The notes: a model not told the origin generated them from the sequence alone. Positions 27,791 through 40,700 are shown, counted from the first letter of the stretch. The stretch is 64,000 nt of DNA from Stomoxys calcitrans (GCF_963082655.1 NC_081552.1:193964098-194028097), one strand, 5' to 3'. A program made the numbers and translations.

Positions 27791-27864
27791 TATTACGAAG
27801 TTACAGCGATTTTAAACATTCTTGGATTTTTCGATTCTTAGCGCAAAATATTACGATTTTGAGC

Positions 27865-28662
27865 CTGGATTTACATGGATTTTTCGTGGTTTAGACAAAG
27901 CATTCATTCTTAATATTCAAAGGATTTTTTTGTTTATTTTTATTAGCTTTTATTGAAATATTTCTAAGATTTCGTTTTATTTTTTTAAAGTTACAATACA
28001 CGTTTGTAGGCATATATGTTTCTTGAAAAATATATCATACGGTTTTTTTTTTTATTATTATTATATAATATGTATGGTATTAAATTAAAAATATTCGTAT
28101 TTTTAATCATTGTTTTTGGTTTAGGATTTTATAGGCATTTGTTTTTTGTTTTTTTTTTAATTTAAGTTTTTAATTACACAATCATTTAAAGATAAATAAT
28201 CAACAAATAAAGAGGCAATATTTAACAATTCAAACAGAAATAAAAAAATATTATTACACATAATCTTTCGATGGATTAGTTAAATGTTTTGATTGGCCTA
28301 CAAGATAATACTTTAAAGTTATTAATGCAGTACAATCAATGTTGAAGTTATAAAAAAAAATCTATGCGTCATAAGGTTCGTTTACATAAATAAATAGTCA
28401 CATGCTGAAATTCGGTTATATCTTAAATCATTAAAGTCGTTCTTTTCCTATTAAAATCCGCTTATATATTGGGGCTGCTTATCCATTTGCTGTTCAGTTT
28501 GAAGAGAGGCCTGCAGAATCTCTTCTCCCTTCATGTGGGGTTTTCGTTTGTGCCACATTCAGCCCCACTCAAAGTTCTTCCATTTTGAGATCGTCTTCAT
28601 TTTTTACCGAGATGGTGGTGTTGCAGATGAATTCAGTCTGGTTTTTGCAAATTTATGCGTTT
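27865..28662 (-). other. AT-rich DNA between satellite and Fhos stop; probable Fhos 3' UTR
   Basis: This stretch is non-satellite and very AT-rich, with no convincing coding frame. It lies directly downstream of the Fhos stop codon on the minus strand, so most of it is likely 3' UTR. Minus-strand AATAAA signals lie at 28051-28056, 27976-27981, 27949-27954, 27939-27944 and 27933-27938. The nearest to the stop would give a 3' UTR of roughly 0.6 kb. I see no repeat family shared with the rest of the window. Confidence 0.5.
28051..28056 (-). other. Candidate Fhos polyadenylation signal AATAAA
   Basis: This is the first AATAAA on the minus strand after the Fhos stop codon at 28663. Several more follow down to 27933, just before the satellite. 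Which one is used cannot be told from sequence. Confidence 0.35.
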
Positions 28663-28736
28663 TCAGTAGGTTTTTATTAAGGCTGCAACTTGAAGTTTTT
28701 CCTCTTCGGTTAGACCGTTTTTAAGAGTACGACGTA
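28663..28736 (-). CDS. Fhos: Fhos terminal exon: second half of DAD and stop (24 codons)
   Basis: This 74-nt exon is easily missed. Minus strand 'ttccaatcatttcag' is followed by TA CGT CGT ACT CTT AAA AAC GGT. With the T left at 53822 this gives TTA = Leu, so [17 protein letters not shown] reads through and ends [12 protein letters not shown] at 28663. The L-R-R-T-L-K-x-G-L pattern is the conserved helix of FHOD autoinhibitory domains. Ser in RKS and Thr in RRT sit where human FHOD1 has ROCK sites (family knowledge). The upstream intron is 25085 bp. Confidence 0.88.
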
Positions 28737-31700
28737 CTGAAATGATTGGAAAATTTAACATGAAAACATAAATTAATTAATTTTCTATATAAAAAAATGC
28801 AGCGATGATTTAATGTTATATAACATTCTAGCATGCTTAAGCAAAGTAGTTTTAGTAATGGTTTTTAGTAAATAGTTTTTCTTTTTGTAGCTAATTTAGA
28901 ATTTTTTTACGGGCTGAACTTAAGATACCCCTCAAGGTAGACCATAGTTCGGTGAAACTGTAAGAAGGCATCACAAAAGCTGATCTGAAACGACACAACC
29001 GTTTGGCTGTGCATTTGTTGTTGTACATGTGTGTTTTACACTGAGGCAGCAGCCCTTGCCGCTGAAGGACTCCATCGGGCCAATCCGGTACGTTCAACCA
29101 GCTGTCATGAAAAGAGGGTGCAGAAATTCATCCGCCCCATGCCACTATGGACATACACCTAAGCCAGTAATCGGCTTAAAAACTTTAAAGTAACCATTAA
29201 AATAGAAAATTTTGAGTTAAGAAATCCGTGCTACTTACAAAATCCTTAATTGTTTTCAATACCACACCCCTAAGTTGGTTCATGTCTGTTATTGTGTCTC
29301 CACCTAAGTACCCGTATCTGTTGGAAGCGAAAGCCGGGCCATGACAAAGGATATGCTCCAACGTCTCATCATCTTCCCCACATGCCCTACACATACTATC
29401 ACTTGCCGCACCGATTTTACATAAGTGAGCTCATATTCATATGCGTCCCGTTATGATACCAAATGCTATACTGACCTCCTTCTTGCTTCTTTCCAATAAT
29501 AGCCTCGTCTTCTCACGATCTGGATCCCCCCATAGGATTTTCGCAGTCCTATTGATCGTTTCGCTGTTCCACAATGTTGCAAGCGCATTCGTCCCCCACT
29601 CCCTTAACTCGGACGGCGTCGACCCCAAAGGCTTCGGGATAACACCAAGTCTATTGCCGGCAGTCTTCAGGCCTTCACCACCAAATCGTCTGCCCTTTCA
29701 TTTCCCCTTGCTTCGGCCCGGTACCCAAACCTTGCGGTTTGTGCCATCCCGGCGTTAATCTCCTTCTTACACTGCAAGGCTGTACGTGACCTTACCGTTC
29801 TGGTTGTTATTGTCCTTATGGGCAAAGATGTTCACTCTCGACATCCTCGCGTTCGCACCACACCACTCCAAGCATTCCGTGATCGCCCGGATCTCCGCCT
29901 GCAGAACCACATTATGATCAGCCAGTCTAAAACAGATCTAAGTCCCTGGGTTCTCAATGTAAACCCCCAGGCGCACTCTGTCCTCGAGCTTTGATACATC
30001 CGTGTAACATGATCTTCCACATTAGTCCCATGTGGCGTTTCGGCAATCCAAGACTGTGCCGCTGGCAGCAGTGCCTCGCACTCGACTTCAAGTATCGTCT
30101 CAGGTATCCGATCGGAAACCTCTTCCCTTCCTTCCAGGTTTCCTATCGTCGCCTCAATTATACCGCGATGGCATGAGCTGCTCCCATTCTCAATCAATTC
30201 TGCCATCGCCTTAAGTCTCATGTCAATGGGTCGGATATCTAGAAAAGGCTCCAGTGCCATAATGGACGTGGCTCTCATCGCTCCGCCTATGCCAAGGCAA
30301 TATGTTCTCTGAACCTGTTGTTGTATGGTCCTTAGGAGGCCACCGTAGCGCAGAGGTTAGCATGTCCGCCTCTGATGCTGAACGCCTGGGTTCGAATCTT
30401 GGCGAGACCATCAGTGGCAACATTCGTGAGGTACTATGCCATGTAAAACTTCTCTCCAAAGAGGTGTCGCACTGCGGCACGCCGTTCGGACTCGGCTATA
30501 AAAAGGAGGCCCCTTATCATTGACCTTAAACTTGAATCGGACTGCACTCATTGATGTGTGAGAAGTTTGCCCCTGTTCCTTAGTGGAAGAATGTTCATGG
30601 GCAAAAATTGCAATTTTTGTTGTATGGTCATTATATTGTGGTTAGGTTAGGCTGACAAGAAAGTGCGAATGCAAAAAACCCTTCCGATGGAGCCATGGGG
30701 GTATACACCCAAGCCCGTAATCGGCTTTTTGTGCGCTCTAAGTAATGAAAAGTCATTTCATAAAAGGAAAAACATGTTAAGTTCGGCCGTGTCGAACTTT
30801 GGATACTCACCACCAAGGATATAATAATCCTCCTATAAACATAGTTTTATCTCAATAGGACTCTGGTCTCGGTCATATTTTATTCAGGTACCGAGAGCTC
30901 ATATACAAGTAACAGTTTCGGCGAAATCAGACAAGAAATATGCTTTTTAAGGAAGAAGATCGGTCTATATGACAGCTATATTTGCATAGTATGATCTGAT
31001 TCATATTTGGGTCGGCTGTAGGGAGGCTTAAATTAACTCACTAACTCACAAATTTCAACGAAATCGAGAAATAAATAAAGCTTTTATGGGCTTCAGTCCC
31101 TTAAACGGCATATCGGTCTATATGACAGCTATATCTAAATATCGTCCGATCTTTACAATATCTGGGTCGGATAGCGGGAGTTTTAAAATGACTCACTGCT
31201 TCAAAATTCAGCGAAATAGGGAAATAATTGCAGCTTTTATGGGCTTCAGACCTTTTATCGACAGATCGGTCTATATGGCAGCTATATTCAAATATAGTCC
31301 GATCTAAACAATATTTAAGTAGGATGTTGGGAGACTAAAAATAACTCACTGTTTCAAATTTCATTGAAATCGGGTAATAAATGCAGCTTTTATGGGCCTT
31401 CGGTGCATATGGCAGCTATATCTAAAAATAGTCCGATCTGAACCATATTTGAGTCATATGTCGGGAGGCCTAAAACTACTAGCGGTTTCAGATAAAAATT
31501 AGATAAAAAATAAAACTTTAATGGGCTTCAGACTCTTTACCGGCAGATCGGTTTATATAGCAGCTATATCCAAATATGGTCCGATTTGGCCCGTTCAAGA
31601 ATTTAACCTGTGTGCAGCAAAAAGAACTCAATTTTGATCCGGTTTGTTTGAAGTTTTGTATAAAGTGTTCTGTTTTGACTTTCAACAACTGTGGTCAGTA

Positions 31701-34700
31701 GGGTTCAAATGGATCTATAACCTGATATAGCTCCCATATAAAGCGATCACCCGATTTGACTTCTTGAGCCCCTGGATGCCGTAATTTTTGACCGATTTGG
31801 CTACAAATGTTCGCATAGTGATCCGTTATGACTTTCAACCACTGTGCCAAGTACGGTCCAATTCGGTCTATAACCTGATATAGCTCCCATATAAACCGAT
31901 CCCCCGATTTGACTTCTTGAGCTCTTACAAGCCACAATTTTTGTCCGATTTGGCTGAAATTTTGCATGTAATGTTCTATTATGACTTCCAACAAACTTTG
32001 CCAAGTACGGTTCAATTCGATCTATAACCTGATATAGCTCCCATATAAACCGATCTGCCGACTTTTGACTTTGACCAAATCGGTCTACAGCCTGGTATAG
32101 TTCCCCTATAAAACGGTCTCATGATTAGCTTGTTTGGTTCCTAGAACTTAAATTTTTGCTGGTTTGACAAAAGTTTGGTATATAGAATAAAAGTGTGCCC
32201 TTCAGCTAAATTTCATTGTATAAGGTTTTAGCAGAATTCATGGTGGTGGGTTCCCTAGATTCGGCCTGGCCTAACTTAGAACGCTTTTACTTGTTTCCAA
32301 TCCAAGACAGTTCGCGACCTTATCGTAATTGTTGCTAGTTGCCAACTTACAGTTCGCAAAAGATGTTCACAATCTTTGTTCCAGAGTTGACGTTATCGCC
32401 CTTTTTTCCGCCTTTAGGACCGTGTTATGGCCAGGCATACAGAAGAAGAACCCTGAGTCATGGTCCTCAATGAAGGCGCCCAGACCTGTTCTCCCATCAA
32501 GATTTGAACTATTCGTGTATATTGAACTACCATATCGCAATACCAGAGTTTCATTATCATCTTACACTCGACCTCAAGTGCTGTTTTTGATTTCCGATTC
32601 AAAGCCTTTTCCAATCTAGTCTGGTTTCCTATAGTCACCTGAATTATCCAGCGAATGTATGACCTGCTCCTCCTTTATCGCTTTTAGTCTCATAGCAGCA
32701 GTGGCTTCCTAATACTTAATCTTTATATTCAAGTGCATCCAGTGTAGTCTTGATTGTCATGAACCCGTCTACGTGAAGACAATACCTTTTCTGATTATGT
32801 TGTAATGTTGTTCTTGTTGTTGTAGTCACATTTTCATGTGAAGGTGGCGATCCTCGTCAAGCTCCTGTGTGGACAAGTTCGTTTCGGTCCAAAGGACCCA
32901 TCGCCGTGGAAACAAAATGGCCATTGGTTATTTAAAGGCGCCAATAACTCGCCTTGTCATATCGAGCATCATAGGCACTCAGTATTTGTGCAAGAGCCGG
33001 TGCCACCCGGCCTCTCACTGAGACTCTCTCCTCGATACCGCTGATTGTCCGCGACTGCCGTTGCAGCTACTCCGTATGGAGCATTCCACTATCCGCAACC
33101 TGTAGACGCGCCTGGTAGCTCGCAGCTAAGCTTCTCGTGACAGCAAAGAACACCACACAGATCGGACCTCAAAGTTCCAGCCTGTGTGGAAATTAGACGT
33201 CGAAACAAATGCCAAAATGCTACTGAAGCCAATAATACGGCACGCATGACAACCCTGCAGTGTTACTACTCAAAGCGAAGAAAAAAAGGAGGGAGCTGTA
33301 AGGTCTTTTCGGCAGACCGAAGTGAGATATAGAAAGACGTCAGTGTGAGCGATTCGAGTTGGTTAGGATAATATCCGTACTCTGGTACTAAAAGTCTCCC
33401 GAGAATCCATGGTACGACGAGGGGTTCCATTTTCTTTCTATGAAAATATGAAATGAAAAAATATTTTCATTTTCGTCTGTCCGTTCGGCTGTACGTCCGT
33501 CGAAAGCACCCTTACTTTCGAAGGAATGAAGCTAGGCTCATGAAATGTTGCACGACTACATCCTATTTGTGTAGGTCCTTTGGGATTGTAAATGGGCCAT
33601 ATCGATCCATGTTTTGATATTGCGGCTATATAAGCAGATCTTGAATCTTGGCTTCTTGAGCCTCTAGGCGGCGCAATTCTGATTCGATTTAGCTGAAATT
33701 TTGCATATGTCGTTTTGGCATGACTTCCAACAACTGTGTCAAGTTTGCTCCGATTCGGTACATAATCTGATATAGCTAAATCGATTTCCCGATTGTACTT
33801 TTTGAGGCTCTAAAGGAGGCAGTATGTTTTTGTACAACGACTTCCCCTATGACCTTCAACATACGTGCCAAATTTGGTCTGAACTTTCCACTAAGGAACA
33901 CGGGCAAACTTCTCACATATCAATGAGTGCAGTCCGATTCAAGTTTAAGTTCAATGATAAGGGGCCTGCTTTTTAAAGCCGAGTCCGAGCGACGTGCGGC
34001 AGTGCGACACCTCTTTGGAGAGAAGTTTTAAAACCACCGCTGAAAATTTTTTCAAATGATCTCGCCAGGATTCGAACGCAGGCGTTCAGCGTCATAGGCG
34101 GACATGCTAACCTCTGCGCTGTGGCTCTCATTTATATATAGATCTCCAGATAATACTTCTTGAGCCTCTAGAGGGTGCAATTCTTATCCGATTTGGCTGA
34201 AATTTTGCATAATAACTTCTACTAGGGTCTCCAACATCCAAAGCAAGTATGATCCGAATCGGTCTATAACCTTATATAGCTCCAACAGCATGGGCATTTT
34301 TATTGTCCTTTGTTTACTTATAAAGAGAACCGGGCCATAAACTTGACAAATACGATCCATGTTGGAGGTACATAAGACATGGCCCTGCCGAACATTGCAC
34401 GCTCTTACTTGTTAATAATGGCGTAGTTTCTGCTTGCCAAACATCAGAGAATAAAGCTTCAAAAGTGATAGCTACCATAATACCGGGTATTTCAAAATAA
34501 TACCTCTTAATGGGGAAACCCTTTGCTTTATGGGTTAGCAGATCAATATTTCGAGGTGTTACAAATGGGTGAACTAGATTAGTATACCCAATACAATATT
34601 CCATACATTGACCCAAGTGTGTGTTATGAGATATGGAGCTCACAAAATTCCGTTCCCTACCTATCCAACAAACTTTACACTAGATTCTGACGTATCATTT

Positions 34701-37700
34701 AATCGGCACATATGACCACTTTGGGCAAAGGTTATCAAACTTTTCCCCAAAATAAAAGTAAACTTTACTTCTTAAGAAATGTGATTAAAAAATATCTGTT
34801 GCTGTACGATAGTAGATAAGATTGCGTTTGGGGGCTTGTTTATGAACAATAACAAAACGGCACGAGTGATTGCTTTGTACAATGCTAGATTTTGTGTTAC
34901 CAAGTAAAATAAAACATATCTTCAAATTTACACGCCAACAGTTATAAATTCCAGAAACTGTGTAACAAGAGATAACAATTTGAAAGTAGTCAATTTTACA
35001 TCACTACTGGGGGAGGCCACCATAGCGCAGAGGTTAGCATGCACGACTTAACGTCTGGGTTCGAGTTCTGACGAGAAAAGCAGAAAATTTTTCAACACTC
35101 ATTATCTCCTCCTAATGATGGCGACTTTTTGAGGCATCACGTCATGCAAAAATTTGTTCTCAAAGATGTGTCATCCTGTAGCATGACGTTTGGACTCACC
35201 AAAAAACAAGTAAAAGCGAGTTTAGATCGGCAAGGTCGAATCTAGGGAACCCACCACCATGGATTCTGCTAAAATGTGTACATACCAAATATCTGTCAAA
35301 CCAACCAGCAAAAATTAAAGCTTCTTGGAACCGCACAAAGATAATCGATAGACCGATTTTGATAGAAGCTATATCAGGTTATAGACTGATTTGGACCGTA
35401 CTTGGCAATTTTGTTGAAAGTCATAACGGAACACCACGTGCAAAATTTCATCCAAATCGGACAAAAATTGTGGCTCCCAGGGGCTCAAAAAGTCAAATCG
35501 AGAGATCGGTTTATATGGGAGCTATATCCGGTTATAGACCGCTTTGAAACGCACTAAGCACAGTTGTTGAAAATCATAAGAGAACACTACAAGCTAAATT
35601 TTATCCCAATTGGACAAAAATTGTGAGCTATATCAGGTTTTAACCCGATTTTAAAGACCCAAACTGTCTTGGTGAACATATATTGGGTTGCCCAAAAAGT
35701 AATTGCGGATTTTTGTGACTCTGTAAATGCATTCTTTCTTCTGTCAGTTATCAGCTGTTACTTTTAGCTTGCTTTAGAAAAAAGTGTAAAAAAAGTATAT
35801 TTGATTAAAGTTCATTCTAAGTTTTATTAAAAATGCATTTACTTTCTTTTAATAAATCCGCAATAACTTTCTGGGCAACCCAATATGTCCTATTTGGGGG
35901 TTGTTATGATGGTGGAACGTCCCCTGGACAGTTGATCCTGAAAGTTGATATCAGATTCGTGGTCTACTCCCAAATACCTTTTATTTGAGCCCAATATTCT
36001 CATGGTCTGCTAACATATCCGGTTTGGGAGGTGTTTTGGAGAGTGGGGCTGCCACTCAGCGACTTGGCCCTGAAAATATATATCAGATTCGTGTTCCACT
36101 CTAAAATAACTCTTCCTCCCCATAATGCAATGGTCAGCAATTACTCTAAGATGGCTTTATGGGGGTGGGGTGGCGCAATAGACACTTTTCCCGAATATTG
36201 ATATCAGATTCGTGATTTACTCCCAAAGGCATTTCATTTTAGCCCCATATTGCTATGGTGGTATAGATGTCCTCTTTGGGGGTTGTTTTTAGAGTCGGGC
36301 GGGCCCCCGAAACACTTGGTCCCACATTTGGAAATCGCATTCGTATTCTACACTCAAATACCTTTTATTTGAGCCCCAATAGCAAGTGAGTAAAAAATTG
36401 CAAATTTTGCCCTTGAACATTCCACTAAGGGACAGGGGCAAACTTCTCACATATCAATGATTGCAGTCCGATTCAATGATAAGGGGCCTCCTTTTTAAAG
36501 CCGAGTCCGAACGGCGTGCCGCAGTGCGATACCTGTTTGGAGAGAAGTTTTACATGGCATTGTACCTCACAAATGTTGCCAGCATTAGGAGGGGAAAACC
36601 ACCGCTGAAAATTTTTTCTGATGATCTCGCCAGGATTCCAACCCAGGCGTTTAGCGTCATAGGCGGACAAGCTAACCTCTGCGCTACGGTGGCCATGGTA
36701 AGTAAACAAGTCATTTTTGGGGGATGTTTTTGAGAAGGGGTGGACCCCCAGAAATTTGGTGTCCATCTCCGAGATCTGCCGTTTCTGAAAATTACGGTGA
36801 GGGGGAGGGTCCGCCCCCCCCCACTCATCAGAAATCAACAAAAAGTAGTACCATGTTTTCACCACGGGATCATTATGCATCATCTGTGAAAATTTCAAGA
36901 AAATCGGTTCAGCCGTTTTTGAGCCCATACGGAAAAGACCAACAAACAAACCACAAAGATATCCAAATCCGAATCGCCATGGCTCATTTAAAATCTCCAA
37001 CGACCTACATCAATATTGAGTATCTGTGTCAACTTTCAAGCGGCAAGCTTTACGCGTTCGACCTCTATCGTGTTTCCGACAGAGGGATGGACGAACATGG
37101 CTAGATCGACAATAATTGCGGCTTCAAGGGGCTCAAGAGGGAGATTGGTTTATATGAAAGCTATATCTAAATCTGTACCGATATGACCCATTTGCAATCC
37201 CCAACGACCTACATCAATATAAGGTATCTGTGCAAAATTTCAACTGGCTAGCTTTGCGCGTTCGACCGCTATCGTGATTTTGACAGACCATATTCCATAT
37301 TCTTGATCGTCTTGAAATTCTGATTACAACTAGCCATGTCCGTCTATCCGTCCGTCCGTATGTCGAAATCACGATAGCGGTCGAACGCATAGAGCTAGCC
37401 GCTTGAAATTTTGCACAGATACTTCATATTGATGTAGGTCGTTGATGATTGCAAATGGGCCATATCGGTTTAGATTTGGATATAGCTCCCATATAAACCG
37501 ATCCCCCCGATTTGACTTCTTGAGCTCCTGGAAGCCACAATTATTGTCCGCATTGGCTGAAATTTTGCACATAGTGTTCGGTTATGCCTTCCAACAAATG
37601 TGCCAAGTACGGTCTAAATCGGTCTGTAACCTGGTATAGCTCCCATATAAACCGATCTCTCGATTTGACTTCTTGAGCCCCTGGAAGCCTCAATGTTTGT

Positions 37701-40700
37701 CAGACTTAGCTGAAATTTTTCCCATAGCAGTTTGTTATGACTTCCAACAACGGAGCCAAGTACGGTCCAAATCGGTCTGTAACCTGGTATAGCTCCCATA
37801 TAAACCGATCTATTGATTTGACTTCTTGAGCCCTTACAAACAGCGATTTTTTCCGATTTGGCTGAAATTTGGTATATAGTGTTCGGTTATGACTTCTGCG
37901 ACAACTACACCAAGTACGGTCCAAGTCGGTCTATAACTAGATATAGCTCCCATATTTTAGTAGAGTCCATGGTGTTGAGTTCCAAAGATTCGAACGAACT
38001 TAGCACGCTTTACTTGTTAAACCACTACTTCGATGTAGGCGGCTATTGTTACTTAGTCGGTTTAGTCTTTGTTTAGTACATGATATTCGGAATAACTTCC
38101 AACATGTGGCAATGTGTCAGCTATTGAGTAACCAAACGACCTTTATAGTCGTTTAGTCATATTTTTAGCATTTTATCGATATCATAAAAAGTTATCACTA
38201 GTAGAGCACTAAAGTTCATTTAACTGCACCATTAACTGAATGGTTATCATAGTGTAGTAAAAAGGGGGCCATAATATCGCATCAAAATGTTAAGGTATAA
38301 ATTGGCCAATATCGGAATACCAAAATATCATTAACACTTTGCTCTCCAAAGTAAAAGGTAAGAAAATCAACATCATTAAGCACAGACAACAATAAATGCT
38401 GAAAAAAGCTAACTTTTAGCTGGAACTCCTTATACACAAGGATATAGGGTTAAGCTAGAGTGGCAGTCTATATTCTAGACTATTTTGGTCAGTAGTAGTG
38501 ATACTACAGTAACAAAAGGCCAGGCCTTTGGTTGAAATCGAACCCACGACCGGCGCACTGGTAATTCGAGCATGCCATAAACTCTGCTACCGGGACGACC
38601 CACAAGGACATTACACAGGGTTCAAAGTGTTTAGTCTTCAAGAATTTAGTCTACAATTACATATTAAAACCAACTTGTCAACTAAAATCTTGTTTATTTT
38701 TCCTTTATTTCTAGATCTTAAGCACCTCTAAAAGTCATGGATGTAAGTATGATATAAACCAAACTCCTTTCCTTCAATGTATATATCTCCTTTATTTCCT
38801 TCTTGCAGTTCGCCACAGCCTCCCAAAAAGCCAAGTCTTTCACCAAGACTCCCCCAGACAATGTCTTCTTGGAGTTCTATGGTCTCTTCAAACAAGCCAC
38901 CGCCGGTGATTGCAATGTGGCCCAACCTGGTGCTTTGGACTTAAAGGCTAAGGCAAAATGGAATGCCTGGAACAGCCACAAGGGCATGAGCCAAGACGCC
39001 GCTAAGACTGCCTATATTGCCACCTATGAGAAATATGCCCCTCAATATGCCTAATTTAGAACCAAAGATTAATGATGTAAAATAAATTTAAATTGAAAAA
39101 AAAAAACCAAACATAATTTTTTAATGAAATCATCAAATGGATAATGTGCTGAAACAACATAATTGAAACAAGTAAGAGCGTGCTAAGTACGGCCGGGCCG
39201 AATCTTATATACCCTCCACCATGGATCGCATTTGTCGAGTTCTATGCGCGGTATCTTTTTTTAGACAAACATAGAATATTGAACAAGTAAAAGCGTGCTA
39301 AGTTCGGCCGGGCCGAATCTTATATACCCTCCACCATGGATCGCATTTGTCGAGTTCTTTTCCCGCCATCTCTTCTTAGGCAAAAAAAGGATATAAAAAA
39401 GATTTGCTCTGCTATTAGAGCGATAACAAGATATGGTCCGGTTTAGACCACAATTAAATTATATGTTGGAGACCTGTGTAAAATGTCAGCCAATTCGAAT
39501 AAAAATTGCGCCCTTTGTGGGCTCAAGAAGTAAAATAGAGAGATCGATTTATATGGGAGCTGTATCGGGCTATATACCGATTCAGACCATAATAAACACG
39601 TATGTTAATGGTCATGAGAGAATCCGTCGTACAAAATTTCAGGCAAATCGGATAATAATTGCGACCTCTGGAGGCTCAAGAATTCAAGACCCCAGATCGG
39701 TTTATATGGCAGCTATATCAGGTTATGAACCGATTTGAACCATATTTGGCACAGTTGTTGGATATCATAATAAAATACTACGTGCCAAAATTGATTCAAA
39801 TTGGATATTAATTGCGCCCTCTAGAGGCTCAAGAAGTCAAGACCCAAGATCGGTTTATATGACAGCTATATAAGGTTATGGACCGATTTGAACCATACGT
39901 GGCGCAGTTGTTGGACATCGTAACAAAACACGTCGTGCAAAATTTCATTCCAATCCGATAAGAATTGCGCACTCTAGAGGCTCAAGAAGTCAAAACCCCA
40001 GATCGGTGTATATGGCAGCTATATCAGGTTATGGACCGATTTGAACCATACTTGGCACAGTTGTTGGATGTAATAACAAAACACGTCGTGCAAAATTTCA
40101 TTCCAATCGGATAAGAATTGTGCATTCTAGAGGCTCAATAAGTCAAGACCCAAGATCGGTTTATATGGCAGCTATATCAGGTTTTAAACCGATTTGAACC
40201 ATACTTGGCACAGTTGTTGGATGTCATAACAAAACACGTCGTGCAAAATTTCATCCCAATCGAATAAGAATTGCGCCCTCTAGAGGCTCAAGAAGTCAAG
40301 ACCCAAGATCGGTTTATATGGCAGCTATATCAGGTTATAAACCGATTTGAACCATATTTGGCACAGTTGTTGGATGTCATAACAAAACACGTCGTGCAAA
40401 ATTTCATCCCAATCGAATAAGAATTGCGCCCTCTAGAGGCTCAAGAAGTCAAGACCCAAGATCGGTTTATATGGCAGCTATATCAAAACATGGGCCGATA
40501 TGGCCCATTTTCAATACCAACTGACCTACACTAATAAGAAGTATTTGTGCAAAATTTCAAGAGGCTAGCTTTACTCCTTCGGAAGTTAGCGTGCTTTCGA
40601 CAGACAGACGGACGGACGGACGGACATGGCTAGATCGACATAAAATTTCACGACGATCAAGAATATATATACTTTATGGGGTCTCAGACGAATATTTCGA

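Larger units (their letters stand above)
1..27864. repeat. 318-bp satellite DNA array (right edge inside window)
   Basis: A head-to-tail array of AT-rich monomers starts before the window and stops abruptly at about 27864, where the monomer breaks after 'gattttgagc'. Monomer spacing is 318 bp: equivalent positions fall at 22272, 22590, 22908, 23226, 23544 and 23862, and again at 24642 through 27504. That gives about 88 monomer equivalents here. Each monomer carries a 19-bp palindrome (ATCTTCGAA-A-TTCGAAGAT, e.g. 127-145), a second dyad ACCAG-6 nt-CTGGT (e.g. 82-97), an A-tract and a T-tract. Monomers differ by a few percent and by small indels. The right part (19.4-27.8 kb) keeps strict register, while the left part has more truncated monomers. 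It probably belongs to heterochromatin or pericentromeric DNA, but that is inference. Confidence 0.97.
38714..39106 (+). other. ACBP transcript part: 5' UTR acceptor to poly(A) site
   Basis: A pyrimidine-rich 'ttttcctttatttctag' ending at 38713 looks like an acceptor for an intron in the 5' UTR. It would leave a 29-nt exon (38714-38742) holding the ATG. AATAAA lies at 39081-39086 and a genomic run of A at about 39096-39106 follows. Confidence 0.6.

Noticed and set aside
1..27864. CRISPR-like array
   Set aside because: The repeat unit is 318 bp throughout with no short repeat/variable spacer alternation, and the context is a eukaryotic genome.
28533..28724. Plus-strand open frame of about 63 codons
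   Set aside because: It overlaps the Fhos terminal exon and 3' UTR on the other strand, with no start context or recognisable motif.
30335..36694. Functional tRNA genes
   Set aside because: Box A and B are present, but there is no complete cloverleaf with acceptor pairing. The same 200-300 bp body follows in each copy, so these are SINEs.
36461..37104. Open frames on both strands across 36.46-37.10 kb
   Set aside because: They coincide with the SINE and family B repeat and show no protein motif.
39081..39106. ACBP as a processed retrocopy (genomic A-run after AATAAA)
   Set aside because: A GT-AG intron of 66 bp interrupts the coding region and a likely 5' UTR acceptor precedes it, so it is not a spliced retrocopy. 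The A-run is short.
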